From the NCBI GenBank assembly GCA_004017535.1, contig SAJS01000016.1:1-64000 (forward strand): DNA of 64,000 bases. Reading direction: 5' to 3'. Within the stretch, counting starts at the first letter, position 1; each line of letters begins with the position of its first letter. The DNA comes from Mesorhizobium sp. Its GTDB lineage: Bacteria; Pseudomonadota; Alphaproteobacteria; Rhizobiales; Rhizobiaceae. Below the pieces are notes generated by a model. That model saw only the letters and a list, made by a program, of their open reading frames with translations, was not told where the DNA came from and did no database searches. Shown piece by piece: positions 18,989 to 29,800 of this stretch. A program made the position numbers and the translations under genes.

Positions 18989-19978
18989 ATGGGGCGGCGG
19001 ATCGTGCTGGCGGTGCTTGGCCTTGCAGTCATCCTGGTCGCCGGCTTCTCCCTTGGCCCGCGCGTGCCGGCAGACACCACAATCCGCTTCGATCCATCGG
19101 TGATCGGCGACGATCCGCAGGCCTATCTGGCGCGGGAAGAGGCTGCCGTGCCCAACATCCGTGACGGGCTCGACAAGGAGATCATCTGGGCGAACCCGAT
19201 GGTCCATGCCAAGACGCCTTTGGCCATCGTCTATATCCATGGCTTTTCCGCCTCAAAGGGAGAGGTTCGCCCGCTGCCGGACGATGTCGCGGACGAATTG
19301 GGCGCCAACCTTTATTTCACGCGCCTGACCGGTCACGGCCAGGACGGCGCGGCCATGGCGCAAGGAAGCGTCAATGCATGGATCAACGACTATGAGGAGG
19401 CTTTGGCCATCGGGCGCGAAATCGGCGACAAGGTGATCGTCATCGGAACCTCGACCGGCGGCTCGCTGGCGGCATGGGCAGCGACAGAGCCGAGTGCTTC
19501 CGACGGTGTCGCGGCCATCGCGTTCATATCGCCGAATTTCGGCGTCAAGGCCTCCGGCGCCGAGCTGCTGACGATGCCGTGGGGCGGACAGCTCGCCGAG
19601 TTTGTCGGCGGCAAGGAGCGCAGCTTCCCGGCGCGCAACGCGCTGCACGAAAAATTCTGGACCACAAGGTACCCGATGAAAGCGGTGCTGCCGATGGCCG
19701 CGCTCACCGAGCTTGCCTATGCCGCGCCGGTCGAGAAGGCAAAGATCCCTGCCCTGTTCATCTTCTCGGATTCCGACAAGGTGGTGCGGCCGGACCGGAC
19801 GCGCGAGATCGCCGGGCGCTGGGGCGGTCCGCACGAGCTGGTGCCGGTCGACGATACCGGCGATCCGGACAATCACGTCATCGCCGGCGATGTGCTGTCG
19901 CCGCAGACCACACGCTTTCTTACGGAGCGTATCGTGGTCTGGGTGAAGGCGCTGATGCAGCAACAATCGGGCCAGTGA
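18989..19978 (+). CDS. Alpha/beta hydrolase, exported or membrane-anchored
   Basis: 329 aa. N-terminal hydrophobic segment (RRIVLAVLGLAVILVAGFSLG) is a signal or anchor. The oxyanion region is YIHGFSASKGE, the nucleophile elbow GTSTGG, the acid in FSDSDKVV and the His in DNHVI, giving a full catalytic triad. It resembles carboxylesterase/lysophospholipase enzymes. Start at ATG 18989 was chosen with GGAG seven bases before it; a TTG at 18977 would add four residues. Confidence 0.85.
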   Translation: MGRRIVLAVLGLAVILVAGFSLGPRVPADTTIRFDPSVIGDDPQAYLAREEAAVPNIRDGLDKEIIWANPMVHAKTPLAIVYIHGFSASKGEVRPLPDDVADELGANLYFTRLTGHGQDGAAMAQGSVNAWINDYEEALAIGREIGDKVIVIGTSTGGSLAAWAATEPSASDGVAAIAFISPNFGVKASGAELLTMPWGGQLAEFVGGKERSFPARNALHEKFWTTRYPMKAVLPMAALTELAYAAPVEKAKIPALFIFSDSDKVVRPDRTREIAGRWGGPHELVPVDDTGDPDNHVIAGDVLSPQTTRFLTERIVVWVKALMQQQSGQ

Positions 19979-19984
19979 AACGAA

Positions 19985-20013
19985 AAACGGCCGGAGCATT
20001 CGCTCCGGCCGTT
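19985..20013. terminator. Hairpin terminator between the hydrolase and helicase genes
   Basis: AACGGCCGGAGC...GCTCCGGCCGTT stem, with a run of T on the minus strand. It lies between two convergent genes and best terminates the helicase transcript. Confidence 0.8.
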
Positions 20014-20034
20014 CCTCGATTAGATTTGATGGGC

Positions 20035-21498
20035 TCAGGCAGCCCGATTCGCCGGACGCTTGCCGCCGAAGCGGCGCTTGTTGTTGCCCTTGAAGCGCTT
20101 GAAACTGCCGGGCTTGCGCTCGCTGTTCGGCTGCGCGGCCGCCGGGCGTTCGCCCTGCGGCTTCGGTCCGCGCTCGCCATTGGGCTTGCCGGCGATGTGC
20201 TTCTTGCCACCGCCATTGCCCGGGCGGCGGCCATCGCGGCGGCCGCCATGATGCTCGCGGTCGTTGGCAGGCTCGAAATGGCGCTCGGTCTTTTCCCTGG
20301 GGTCGCGCTGCGGATCCGGGCTGCCGAGATGGTCGGCAATGACCGGCAGCTTCATGCGGATGATGCGCTCCACCTGCCGCAGCTTGGCGTTCTCGGAGGG
20401 ATCGCAAAGCGTGATCGCGATGCCGTCCCTGCCGTTGCGGCCGGTGCGGCCGATGCGATGGACGTAGCTTTCAGCCTCGTCCGGCAGGTCGAAATTCACG
20501 ACATGGCTGATGCCGGGCACGTCGATGCCGCGCGCCGCGATATCGGTCGCCACCAGGATGCGGACCGAGCCGTCGCGGAAATCGTTGAGCGCCTTCTGGC
20601 GGGCGTTCTGCGACTTGTTGCCGTGGATGACGGCGGCTTCAAAACCGTCGCGCACAAGGTCCTTGGTGACACGATCGGCGCCATGCTTTGTGCGCGAGAA
20701 CACGATAACCGTGCGCATCGCCTCGTCGGCCAGCATCTTGGACAGCACCTGGCGTTTCTGCCTTGTGCGGGCAAGCACTACGCTCTGCACGATCTCGGCG
20801 GCGGTCGTGCTCTGCGGCGAGACCTCGACGCGGACCGGATCCTTCAGGAGGCCCTTGGCAAGCTCGGCGATCTCGTCGGGCATGGTGGCCGAGAACAGCG
20901 CCGTCTGGCGATCCGGCGCAGTCGCCTTGGCGATGCGCTTGACGTCGTTGATGAAACCCATGTCGAGCATGCGGTCGCCCTCGTCGAGGACGAGCCATTT
21001 GGTGTCGGCAAGGATGAGGTCGCCCTCACGCACCAGGTCGGTCAACCGTCCCGGCGTGGCGATGAGGATATCGACGCCGGGCGCGATCTTCTTCACCTGG
21101 CTGAAGCGCGAAACTCCGCCGAGCACCAGCGCGGTCGAGATATGCGCGCCCTTGGCGAGCAGCTTGATGGTGTCCTCGATCTGCACGGCGAGCTCGCGCG
21201 TCGGCGCCAGGATCAGCGCGCGCGCCGTCTTTGGCCGGCGCTTGGTGCCGAGGCCGATGATCTTCGACAGGATCGGCAGCGCGAAGGCTGCCGTCTTGCC
21301 CGAACCGGTCTGGGCGATGCCGAATATGTCGCGGCCTTCGAGCTGCGGCGGGATGGCCTGCACCTGAATCGGCTTCGGCTCGGTGAAGCCGGCGGCCAGC
21401 GTGGCCTTCAGCAGCGCGCCGCCGATGCCAAGGGCCGCGAAACCGGAGAGTTCCCCAGCGTCGTTGTTGGGGAGAGTGTTTTCGTTGGTCAAATTCAT
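20035..21498 (-). CDS. DEAD-box-type RNA helicase (RhlE-like), motif II reads DEGD
   Basis: 487 aa. ATP-dependent RNA helicase of the RhlE/CsdA type, for ribosome assembly or RNA decay. Q motif region FTEPKPIQVQAIP, Walker A AQTGSGKT, PTRELAVQI, motif III SATMP and motif VI HRIGRTGRNGRDG are all present. Motif II is VLDEGDRMLDMGF, with Gly in place of the usual Ala of DEAD. The tail after residue 385 is rich in Arg, Gly, Lys and Pro, an RNA-binding region typical of this class. Confidence 0.94.
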   Translation of the reverse strand: MNLTNENTLPNNDAGELSGFAALGIGGALLKATLAAGFTEPKPIQVQAIPPQLEGRDIFGIAQTGSGKTAAFALPILSKIIGLGTKRRPKTARALILAPTRELAVQIEDTIKLLAKGAHISTALVLGGVSRFSQVKKIAPGVDILIATPGRLTDLVREGDLILADTKWLVLDEGDRMLDMGFINDVKRIAKATAPDRQTALFSATMPDEIAELAKGLLKDPVRVEVSPQSTTAAEIVQSVVLARTRQKRQVLSKMLADEAMRTVIVFSRTKHGADRVTKDLVRDGFEAAVIHGNKSQNARQKALNDFRDGSVRILVATDIAARGIDVPGISHVVNFDLPDEAESYVHRIGRTGRNGRDGIAITLCDPSENAKLRQVERIIRMKLPVIADHLGSPDPQRDPREKTERHFEPANDREHHGGRRDGRRPGNGGGKKHIAGKPNGERGPKPQGERPAAAQPNSERKPGSFKRFKGNNKRRFGGKRPANRAA

Positions 21499-21838
21499 CT
21501 TCTTTCAAGCGGCGCAATCGCCGCAACCGTCTATGGCGGCAGGGCGCAACCTGCCGTCGAAACAAATATAAGGAAACGACAAGGCGGCGGACCGGAAACG
21601 TCCGCGCGGCTGCGCTGTCGTGCCCGCGGACGTCATGCCCCGGGGCTTTTTCACCGTCTTGCCGATCGACCGAGGCCGATTTGAAAGAGGGAAAACAGAC
21701 GCAACCAGTCTCATTCGTGGAGAAAGCCGGACAGGCCGGCCCAAGCGCCTATGCCGCCGCATATGGCCGAGTCCGGCCCGAAATGCAAGGGGCGTCATGT
21801 TGCGGTGCAACAAAACAAGGACCGCTACGATCACGGAC
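21499..21838. other. Spacer of 340 bp before the damaged toxin gene
   Basis: Between the helicase start and the end of the toxin pseudogene. The left part should hold the helicase promoter and 5' leader. I see no gene, repeat or clear hairpin of note. Confidence 0.5.
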
Positions 21839-22125
21839 TCAGATCTCGTCCGGCCATTTCCGCGCGCCGTGCTGGACGAACAGATCTCTATCTGAGTTTC
21901 CTTCATTCGATATGCAACGATATAGGGCGTACCGGGGATCACCAGTTCACGAGTCCCGTTGATCACGCCAACCCGCCCGATAAAGGGATTGGCTGATAAC
22001 AGCCGAGCTGTCTTTGAATGGATATCGTTGACGACCCGGGCTGCCGCTCGTGGGTTGTGTTGGCCGATATAGTCGCCGATTGATGCGAGCTCGATCAGAT
22101 GGTGTCGGGTCCAGACAATCCGCAC
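21839..22125 (-). pseudogene. RelE/ParE-family toxin gene with a one-base frameshift
   Basis: From GTG 22125 the frame reads MRIVWTRHHLIELASIGDYI, then PRAAARVVNDIHSKTARLL, then GTRELVIPGTPYIVAYRMKETQIEI: a typical ParE/RelE toxin. After IEI (about 21882) the frame leaves the family and runs on for over 100 codons. One base out, the DNA reads FVQHGARKWPDEI and stops at 21841-21839, the normal C-terminus of this family. A single base is therefore missing at about 21881-21882. The frameshift removes the conserved C-terminal strand, so the product is probably inactive. Seven bases from the antitoxin gene. Confidence 0.8.
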
Positions 22126-22131
22126 GGATCG

Positions 22132-22368
22132 TTATGCTTGGCCGTATTTGTTCAAAACGACTGCTATCTCTTCCTCTTTCGCGAAGTCGCCACGATCGGC
22201 TGCTTCGATTCCCGCTTGGATGCCGGCGATCCACTTTTCCTGCCACGCGAGCGAGCGTCCGTGGGAGAGGGCATCTTCAATGATCTGATCGCGAGTGAGT
22301 GTCGAGCGCGATGTCAGCGTTTCGATCCGACGGCTCAAATCCTCGGATATTTCGACATGGTTTTTCAT
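22132..22368 (-). CDS. Antitoxin of the RelE/ParE module
   Basis: 78 aa. [37 protein letters not shown] forms a ribbon-helix-helix DNA-binding domain; the remaining part ([27 protein letters not shown]) is the usual toxin-binding tail. Such antitoxins repress their own operon. The gene is intact although its partner toxin is frameshifted. Start at 22368; the frame upstream to 22485 has no similar sequence. Confidence 0.85.
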   Translation of the reverse strand: MKNHVEISEDLSRRIETLTSRSTLTRDQIIEDALSHGRSLAWQEKWIAGIQAGIEAADRGDFAKEEEIAVVLNKYGQA

Positions 22369-22514
22369 CGCTTTATTGTGCCATAGATGGATCCCGGCTG
22401 CCAAGATCGCTCGCTGCCGGTTGCGCAAGCCTCGAGAGCCGAATGAAATGGAGCGCTTGCGCTCTCCTGCCCTCGCCATTACCACAAACCACTTATCCGT
22501 TTTGGGGACCAGCG

Positions 22515-24047
22515 ATGAAAGACGTGCTGAAGGAACTCGAACGCCGCCGCGAGATTGCCCGCATGGGCGGCGGCAAGGACCGTATCGAGGCGCAGCACAA
22601 GAAGGGCAAGCTGACCGCCCGCGAGCGTATCGAGGTCTTCCTCGATGAGGGCTCGTTCGAGGAGTTCGACATGTATGTCGAGCATCGCTCGACCGATTTC
22701 GGCATGGAGAAGACCAAGATCGCCGGCGACGGTGTCGTCACCGGCTGGGGCACGGTCAACGGCCGCCCGGTCTATATCTTCGCCAAGGATTTCACCGTGT
22801 TCGGCGGTTCGCTGTCGGAGGCGCATGCCGAGAAGGTCATCAAGGTGCAGGAGATGGCGCTGCGCAACCGGGCGCCGATCATCGGGCTCTATGACGCGGG
22901 CGGCGCACGTATCCAGGAAGGCGTGGCGGCGCTCGGCGGCTATGCCGAAATTTTTCAGCGCAATGTGCTGGCCTCAGGCGTGATCCCGCAGATATCGCTG
23001 ATCATGGGCCCTTGCGCCGGCGGCGACGTCTATTCGCCTGCCATGACCGATTTCATCTTCATGGTGCGCGACACCTCCTACATGTTCGTCACCGGACCGG
23101 ACGTGGTGAAGACGGTGACCAACGAGACGGTGACAGCCGAAAGCCTCGGCGGCGCTTCCGTCCACACGACCAAATCCTCGATTGCGGACGGCGCCTATGA
23201 CAACGATGTCGAGGCGCTCTTGCAGATGCGCCGGCTGGTCGATCTGTTGCCGGCTTCGAACACCGCCGAGATCCCCGAGATCGAGTGCTACCAGTCGGTG
23301 ACGGACCACGATCTGTCGCTCGATCGGCTGATCCCCGACAACGCCAACAAGCCCTATGACATCAAGGAACTGATCCTGAAGGTCGCCGACGAAGGCGACT
23401 TCTTCGAAATCCAGCAGAGTTTTGCGAGAAACATCGTCACCGGCTTCGGCCGCGTCGAGGGGCGCACGGTGGGCTTCGTCGCCAACCAGCCGATGGTGCT
23501 GGCCGGCGTTCTCGATTCCGACGCCAGCCGCAAGGCGGCGCGCTTCGTGCGCTTCTGCGACTGTTTTTCGATTCCCATCGTCACCTTCGTCGACGTGCCG
23601 GGCTTCCTGCCGGGCACCGCGCAGGAATATGGCGGGCTGATCAAGCATGGCGCCAAGCTGCTCTTCGCCTATGCCGAAGCGACCGTGCCGAAGATCACCG
23701 TCATCACCCGCAAGGCCTATGGCGGGGCCTATGACGTCATGGCGTCGAAGCATCTGCGCGGCGACATGAACTATGCCTGGCCGACGGCGCAGATCGCCGT
23801 GATGGGCGCCAGGGGCGCGGTCGAGATCATCTACCGCAAGGACATCGGCGATCCGGACAAAATTGCCGCTCATACAAAGACTTACGAAGATCGCTTCCTG
23901 TCGCCCTTCGTCGCCGCCGAACGCGGCTATGTCGATGAGGTGATCATGCCGCATTCGACGCGGCGCCGAGTGGCGCGCGCGTTGCGCATGCTGCGCAACA
24001 AGGACATGCAGAACCCCTGGAAGAAGCACGACAACATCCCGTTGTAA
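22515..24047 (+). CDS. pccB: Propionyl-CoA carboxylase beta chain (carboxyltransferase)
   Basis: 510 aa, the family length. Moves carboxyl from biotin to propionyl-CoA, making methylmalonyl-CoA. Two crotonase-like halves: [24 protein letters not shown] and [16 protein letters not shown] in the first, [26 protein letters not shown] and [18 protein letters not shown] in the second. The C-terminus KKHDNIPL is typical of PccB. The biotin subunit gene pccA, normally close by, is not in this window. Start at 22515; the open frame extends far upstream by chance. Confidence 0.95.
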   Translation: MKDVLKELERRREIARMGGGKDRIEAQHKKGKLTARERIEVFLDEGSFEEFDMYVEHRSTDFGMEKTKIAGDGVVTGWGTVNGRPVYIFAKDFTVFGGSLSEAHAEKVIKVQEMALRNRAPIIGLYDAGGARIQEGVAALGGYAEIFQRNVLASGVIPQISLIMGPCAGGDVYSPAMTDFIFMVRDTSYMFVTGPDVVKTVTNETVTAESLGGASVHTTKSSIADGAYDNDVEALLQMRRLVDLLPASNTAEIPEIECYQSVTDHDLSLDRLIPDNANKPYDIKELILKVADEGDFFEIQQSFARNIVTGFGRVEGRTVGFVANQPMVLAGVLDSDASRKAARFVRFCDCFSIPIVTFVDVPGFLPGTAQEYGGLIKHGAKLLFAYAEATVPKITVITRKAYGGAYDVMASKHLRGDMNYAWPTAQIAVMGARGAVEIIYRKDIGDPDKIAAHTKTYEDRFLSPFVAAERGYVDEVIMPHSTRRRVARALRMLRNKDMQNPWKKHDNIPL

Positions 24048-24066
24048 GAAGCCGCGCCGACAAGAA

Positions 24067-25008
24067 ATGCGCATAACCCTTGCAGCTCAGAGCCTTATTC
24101 CGGCCAAGGGGTATGGCGGAACGCAGCGCCAGGTCGAATGGCTGGTCACCGAACTGGTCAGGCTCGGGCACCATGTCGTCCTGATCGCGGCGCCGGGATC
24201 GTCGCATCCGATGTGCGAGGTCAGGCATGCGGTCAGCGACGCCGAGTGCAGGGCGGCGATCCCCCGCGACACGCAGATCGTCAATCTCCACGCCTGGAAA
24301 GTCGAGGTCCCCTACCCGACGCTCAACACCGAGCACGGCCACCTTCCGGACTATCGGCGGCCGCAGCCCAACTGGAACTTCCTCAGCGCCCGTCATGCCG
24401 AGCTGCATGGCCGCAAGACCTTCGTCTACAACGGGTTTCCTGTGGACGCTTACCGACTGACGCCAACGAAGAACGATCATCTCTTCTTCATGGCGGCGAT
24501 TGCGCGCGCCGGAAAGGGGCTGAACCGCGCGGTGGATCTTGCCAAGAAATTCGACTTCATCCTTGATATCGCCGGCGGCTCGCGCTGGAAGCTGCTCGGC
24601 CGCAGCAAGACGCGCCGCGAGGGCGTGTTCTTCAAGTGCCTTTCCGCCCGCTACCGTTTTCATGGCATGGTCGACGGCCAAGACAAGCTGCGCCTGCTTG
24701 GTGAATCAAAGGCATTTCTGAACCCGATCTCGTGGGAAGAGCCGTTCGGCATGGCGCAGGTCGAGGCGATGTTATGCGGCACTCCCGTGCTCACCACGCC
24801 ACGCGGCGCGCTCGTGGAAACCGTCGATGCCGATACCGGACGCTTCTTCCAAACCGACGAGGAGTTCGGACGCGGTCTTGCTGAGATCGGAGGCCTGTCG
24901 GCGCAACGATGCCGCCAGTCGGCCGCTGACAGGTTCCCTATCGAGAAGACGGCGAAAGCCTATCTGGAACTCTATGAGCGCATCCTTGATGGCGAAGCGC
25001 TTCCGTGA
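24067..25008 (+). CDS. Glycosyltransferase family 4 protein
   Basis: 313 aa. N-terminal domain starts MRITLAAQSLIPAKGYGGTQ with the glycine-rich loop of GT-B enzymes; the C-terminal donor-binding motif is WEEPFGMAQVEAMLCGTPVLTTPRGALVE, with the catalytic-type EPFG...E. Shorter than most family members (350-400 aa). Starts 19 bp after pccB and is probably read from the same transcript. Likely acts on a surface polysaccharide or lipopolysaccharide; acceptor unknown. Confidence 0.88.
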   Translation: MRITLAAQSLIPAKGYGGTQRQVEWLVTELVRLGHHVVLIAAPGSSHPMCEVRHAVSDAECRAAIPRDTQIVNLHAWKVEVPYPTLNTEHGHLPDYRRPQPNWNFLSARHAELHGRKTFVYNGFPVDAYRLTPTKNDHLFFMAAIARAGKGLNRAVDLAKKFDFILDIAGGSRWKLLGRSKTRREGVFFKCLSARYRFHGMVDGQDKLRLLGESKAFLNPISWEEPFGMAQVEAMLCGTPVLTTPRGALVETVDADTGRFFQTDEEFGRGLAEIGGLSAQRCRQSAADRFPIEKTAKAYLELYERILDGEALP

Positions 25009-25067
25009 CAAATCACCGTCATATTAGCCATTGGTGGCGATTGTTCCGGATCTAAAGGTAGCGCCCG

Positions 25068-26072
25068 TTGCGTCCCATCCTCGTCTTCTGCTTGCCGGCG
25101 ATCGGAGACTTCATCCGTTGCCATTCGGCAATCCAGATTCTGGCCGAGAAGTTTCCCGGGCATCCGATCGACGTCGCCACCTCGCCGCTTGCCGCGCCGC
25201 TGGCGCGGCTGATGCCGCATATCCGCAAGACATGGATTGTCGAGAAGCACTGGAAGCCCGGGCTGAAACAACGGGCAGGTCTGGCACGCGAAATCCGCAA
25301 GGAGAACTACCAGGCGGCCTATATGCTCACCAGCAGCACCAAGGCCGCGCTCGTGCCATGGCTGGCCGGCATACCGGAACGCATCGGTTATCCACGGGAA
25401 TTCCAGTTCGGCATCATCAACCGCCTGCCTGCCGGCTGGCTGAAGAGCTTCGTGGCGTTCGGTCCGCGCAAGACCAGATTGTACGAACAGGTCTGCGCCA
25501 TCGCGATGCTGGGTGAAAAGCCAGCCGACCGCATGCTGTTGCCTGCGCCGCAAATGGCTATTTCGGCTGGAGAGCTTTCCGATTGGCGCGCCCGACACGG
25601 GATCGATCCCGTGCGACCGGCGCTGGCGCTTTACACGTCCGCTTTCACCAACTTCCGCTCATGGCCGGCGGGGCATTTCATCTCGGTCGCGAAGGATCAC
25701 GTTCGGCGCGGCTGGTCGGTTTGGCTCATCGGCGGCCCACGAGAACGCGAGGCCGCCGCGCAGATCCGGGCAGCGCTTCCGGAGGCGGTGGATTTCACGT
25801 CGACACCGCAACTGACCGACGCTATGTGCCAGATCGCCGCCTCGACCGTCTTCCTCGGCGTTGATGGGGGCCTCTGCCATGCGGCCGCAGCCTTGGGCGG
25901 ACCATGCGTGCTTATCTTCGGATCAAATCGGTCTTATGAGACAGGACCTGTAAACGATCAGGTGCGTTATCTCGAGCCGCCGATTTCGACGCCGAGCTGG
26001 GTGCTTGATACACGCGGTGTCAGCGAGGAGCGGGTTCTCGCGGCCTTGGCCGACGCAGCATCTGGAAAATGA
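25068..26072 (+). CDS. Glycosyltransferase family 9 (heptosyltransferase-like)
   Basis: 334 aa. MRPILVFCLPAIGDFIRCHSAIQIL resembles the N-terminus of ADP-heptose:LPS heptosyltransferases; the C-terminal donor site is FLGVDGGLCHAAAALGGPCVLIFG (the D-G-x-x-H-x-A-A pattern). The start is TTG 25068 with AAAGGT upstream. It follows the GT4 gene by 59 bp. Together the two look like a small LPS or polysaccharide unit. Rhizobial LPS cores often lack heptose, so the true sugar is uncertain. Confidence 0.85.
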   Translation: MRPILVFCLPAIGDFIRCHSAIQILAEKFPGHPIDVATSPLAAPLARLMPHIRKTWIVEKHWKPGLKQRAGLAREIRKENYQAAYMLTSSTKAALVPWLAGIPERIGYPREFQFGIINRLPAGWLKSFVAFGPRKTRLYEQVCAIAMLGEKPADRMLLPAPQMAISAGELSDWRARHGIDPVRPALALYTSAFTNFRSWPAGHFISVAKDHVRRGWSVWLIGGPREREAAAQIRAALPEAVDFTSTPQLTDAMCQIAASTVFLGVDGGLCHAAAALGGPCVLIFGSNRSYETGPVNDQVRYLEPPISTPSWVLDTRGVSEERVLAALADAASGK

Positions 26073-26090
26073 ATCTGAGCCCCGTCCGAA

Positions 26091-27608
26091 TCATCGGGCA
26101 GTGCCTTCCAGCAGGTCGCGAAGAACCGGGAGCATGGCCAGGGGCAGGTCTTCGGCTATCAAGCCGGGTCCGAAACGGCTGCCAGCCTCGGCATGGATCC
26201 AGACCCCAGCACAAGCCGCTTCGAAGGCCGGCATGCCTTGGGCAAGCAAGCCCGCGATGATGCCTGCCAGCACGTCGCCCGAACCGGCGGTGGCAAGCCA
26301 GGGCGCGCCATTGCCGTTGATTGCGGCGCGGCCGTCCGGCGCGGCGATCACGCTGTCGGCGCCCTTGTAGACGATCACGGCGTTGGCACGCTGCGCGGCT
26401 TCGCGCGCCTTGGCGAGCTTCGACAACGCCTTGTTACCCGCAATGTCCGCGAACAGCCTGCCGAACTCACCCTCATGCGGCGTCATGATCAACGCTGGCG
26501 CATCTGGTTTGCCGGCTGCCTCGAACAGCCTCGAGGTTGCATTGCGAAAGGACGTGATGCCGTCGGCGTCGAGCACGAGGCCCTCGACGCCGCCGTCCTG
26601 GCGGTTTTTGGCGAGCGCAGCGAGCGTGAAATTGCGCGCCTTGTCGCCGATGCCGAAGCCGGGACCGAGGACAAAGCTGGACGGCCGGCGATCGCCGATC
26701 AGGTCATGCACGTCCTCGATCGCGTCGACCTTGCGCAGCATGATGGAGGTCAGATGGGCCGCGTTGACCTGCATTGCGTTTGCCGGCGAGAGCACGGTGA
26801 CGGCCCCTGCCCCGCTTCTTGCGGCCGCCAGCGCCGAAAGCCGCGCCGCGCCGGTCGCGGATGGTCCGCCCGAAAAGACGCTCGTATGGCCGCGCTTGTA
26901 TTTGTGCGCGTCGAGCGCCGGCATTGGAAAGTTCGCGATCCAAAGCCCGGGCCGGTTCTCGAAAGCGCGGGGCGCCACCTTGTCGATAATCTCATCGCGA
27001 ATGCCGATATCGGCCAACACGATCTCGCCGCATCGCTCGCGGCCCGGCATCAGCAGGTGCCCGGGCTTCTTTCGCGCGAAGGTCACCGTGAGGACCGCAC
27101 GAAATGCCGAGCCGAGAACTTCGCCGCTATCGCCGGAAACGCCAGAAGGCAGGTCGATCGCGACGACCGGCAGGTTCATCCCTGTCACGATGTCGATCGC
27201 GGCCTTGGCGTCTCCGGATAGCGGTTTCGACAGGCCTGCGCCAAAGAGCGCGTCGACGACCAGCGAACCGGCTTCGGGAGTGAGGGCCGACAGCGGGCGC
27301 CGCTCCAGGGTGCAGGCGGCAGCCGCGAGCGCGGCGTCACTGCCTGCCCGCGGTTCGCCTAACGCCCACAGAGCCACATCGACGCCGGCCTCGGCCAACA
27401 GCCGCGCCACGACATAACCGTCGCCGCCATTGTTGCCGGGACCGCACAGCACATGCGCCCTCTTCGCGCCCGGGTGGCGCGCCAGAACCACGGTCGCGAC
27501 CGCTTCGCCGGCGCGTTGCATCAAACCGTAACCGTCGAGCGGTCCCGCCGCGATCGCCAGTCTGTCCGCCTCGGCCATTTCGGCCGTCGATAGAAGTTCA
27601 TTGCACAT
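26091..27608 (-). CDS. nnr: Bifunctional NAD(P)H-hydrate epimerase / ADP-dependent dehydratase
   Basis: 505 aa. Repairs damaged NAD(P)H hydrates. The N-terminal epimerase (YjeF_N) domain spans residues 1-215 with VLCGPGNNGGDGYVVARLL; the C-terminal dehydratase domain spans 225-500 with RGHTSVFSGGPSATGAARLSALAAARSGAG, MTPHEGEFGRLF and the GNGAPWLATAGSGDVLAGIIAGLLAQG motif. Start at 27608 (MCNELLSTAEMAEAD) matches the family; an ATG at 27638 would add ten residues. Divergent from glnB. Confidence 0.94.
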   Translation of the reverse strand: MCNELLSTAEMAEADRLAIAAGPLDGYGLMQRAGEAVATVVLARHPGAKRAHVLCGPGNNGGDGYVVARLLAEAGVDVALWALGEPRAGSDAALAAAACTLERRPLSALTPEAGSLVVDALFGAGLSKPLSGDAKAAIDIVTGMNLPVVAIDLPSGVSGDSGEVLGSAFRAVLTVTFARKKPGHLLMPGRERCGEIVLADIGIRDEIIDKVAPRAFENRPGLWIANFPMPALDAHKYKRGHTSVFSGGPSATGAARLSALAAARSGAGAVTVLSPANAMQVNAAHLTSIMLRKVDAIEDVHDLIGDRRPSSFVLGPGFGIGDKARNFTLAALAKNRQDGGVEGLVLDADGITSFRNATSRLFEAAGKPDAPALIMTPHEGEFGRLFADIAGNKALSKLAKAREAAQRANAVIVYKGADSVIAAPDGRAAINGNGAPWLATAGSGDVLAGIIAGLLAQGMPAFEAACAGVWIHAEAGSRFGPGLIAEDLPLAMLPVLRDLLEGTAR

Positions 27609-28294
<686 letters not shown>

Positions 28295-28355
28295 CGTCCC
28301 CCATCTTTCTGCAACGTCATCATCAAAAACACGTCATCACACAGGGATACATGAC

Positions 28356-29765
28356 ATGACGACAGCCAAAGACATCATGAAGCAGATCAAGGACAACGAT
28401 GTGAAATTCGTCGACCTGCGCTTCACCGATCCACGCGGCAAGCTGCAGCATGTGACGATGGATGTCGTCGAGGTCGAGGAAGACATGTTCGCCGATGGCG
28501 TCATGTTCGACGGCTCCTCGATCGCCGGCTGGAAAGCAATCAACGAGTCCGACATGGTTCTGATGCCCGACACGGATACCGTCCACATGGATCCGTTCTT
28601 CGCGCAGTCGACGATGGTCATCCTGTGCGACATCCTCGATCCGATCTCGGGCGAGGCCTATAACCGCGATCCGCGCGGCACCGCCAAGAAGGCGGAAGCC
28701 TACATGAAGTCGGAAGGCATCGGCGACACCATCTATGTCGGCCCCGAAGCCGAGTTCTTCGTGTTCGACGACGTGAAGTACAAGGCAGACCCCTACAACA
28801 CCGGATTCCGCCTGGACTCCACCGAACTGCCGTCCAATGACGACACCGACTACGAGACCGGCAATCTCGGCCACCGTCCGCGCATCAAGGGCGGCTACTT
28901 CCCCGTGCCGCCGATCGATTCCGCCCAGGATATGCGATCCGAAATGCTGACCGTGCTGGCCGAGATGGGCGTGCGCGTCGAGAAGCACCACCACGAAGTC
29001 GCCGCCGCCCAGCATGAGCTCGGCATCAAGTTCGACACGCTGGTGCGCAACGCCGACAAGATGCTGATCTACAAGTATGTCGTGCACCAGGTGGCCAATG
29101 CCTACGGCAAGACGGCCACCTTCATGCCGAAGCCGGTGTTCGGTGACAACGGCTCGGGCATGCATGTGCACCAGTCGATCTGGAAGGGCGGCAAGCCGAC
29201 CTTCGCCGGCAACGAATATGCCGGCCTCTCCGAAACCTGCCTCTACTACATCGGCGGCATCATCAAGCACGCCAAGGCGATCAACGCCTTCACCAACCCG
29301 CTCACCAACTCCTACAAGCGTCTGGTGCCGGGCTATGAAGCGCCGGTGCTGCTCGCCTATTCGGCGCGCAACCGCTCGGCTTCCTGCCGCATTCCGTTCG
29401 GCTCCTCGCCGAAGTCGAAGCGCGTCGAGGTCCGCTTCCCCGATCCGGGCGCGAACCCCTATCTCGGCTTCGCCGCCATGCTGATGGCCGGCCTCGACGG
29501 CATCAAGAACAAGATCCATCCGGGACAGCCGATGGACAAGGACCTCTACGACCTGCCGCCGAAGGAGTTGAAGAAGATCCCGACCGTCTGCGGCTCACTG
29601 CGCGAGGCGTTGCAGAACCTCGACAAGGATCGCGGATTCCTGAAGGCCGGCGGCGTCTTCGACGACGATCAGATCGACGCTTACATCGAGCTCAAGATGG
29701 CCGAGGTGATGCGCTTCGAAATGACCCCGCATCCGGTCGAGTACGACATGTACTACTCGGTCTGA
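28356..29765 (+). CDS. glnA: Glutamine synthetase type I
   Basis: 469 aa, dodecameric GSI. Makes glutamine from glutamate, ammonia and [20 protein letters not shown] at about residue 49, [10 protein letters not shown] (ATP/glutamate site), and [32 protein letters not shown] are present. The adenylylation tyrosine is in DKDLYDLPP near residue 398, so activity can be turned down by GlnE under PII control. Downstream lies a terminator. Confidence 0.98.
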   Translation: MTTAKDIMKQIKDNDVKFVDLRFTDPRGKLQHVTMDVVEVEEDMFADGVMFDGSSIAGWKAINESDMVLMPDTDTVHMDPFFAQSTMVILCDILDPISGEAYNRDPRGTAKKAEAYMKSEGIGDTIYVGPEAEFFVFDDVKYKADPYNTGFRLDSTELPSNDDTDYETGNLGHRPRIKGGYFPVPPIDSAQDMRSEMLTVLAEMGVRVEKHHHEVAAAQHELGIKFDTLVRNADKMLIYKYVVHQVANAYGKTATFMPKPVFGDNGSGMHVHQSIWKGGKPTFAGNEYAGLSETCLYYIGGIIKHAKAINAFTNPLTNSYKRLVPGYEAPVLLAYSARNRSASCRIPFGSSPKSKRVEVRFPDPGANPYLGFAAMLMAGLDGIKNKIHPGQPMDKDLYDLPPKELKKIPTVCGSLREALQNLDKDRGFLKAGGVFDDDQIDAYIELKMAEVMRFEMTPHPVEYDMYYSV

Positions 29766-29800
29766 CCACAGAACTTATCCGCATCGGCGACAAAGACGGA

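Noticed and set aside
19474-21684. A 736-codon plus-strand frame over the helicase
   Set aside because: Antisense to a clear helicase gene and starting inside the hydrolase gene; no family resemblance.
21499-21838. Extension of the toxin frame to 21505
   Set aside because: After the frameshift the frame leaves the toxin family; the remaining codons read across an intergenic region by chance.
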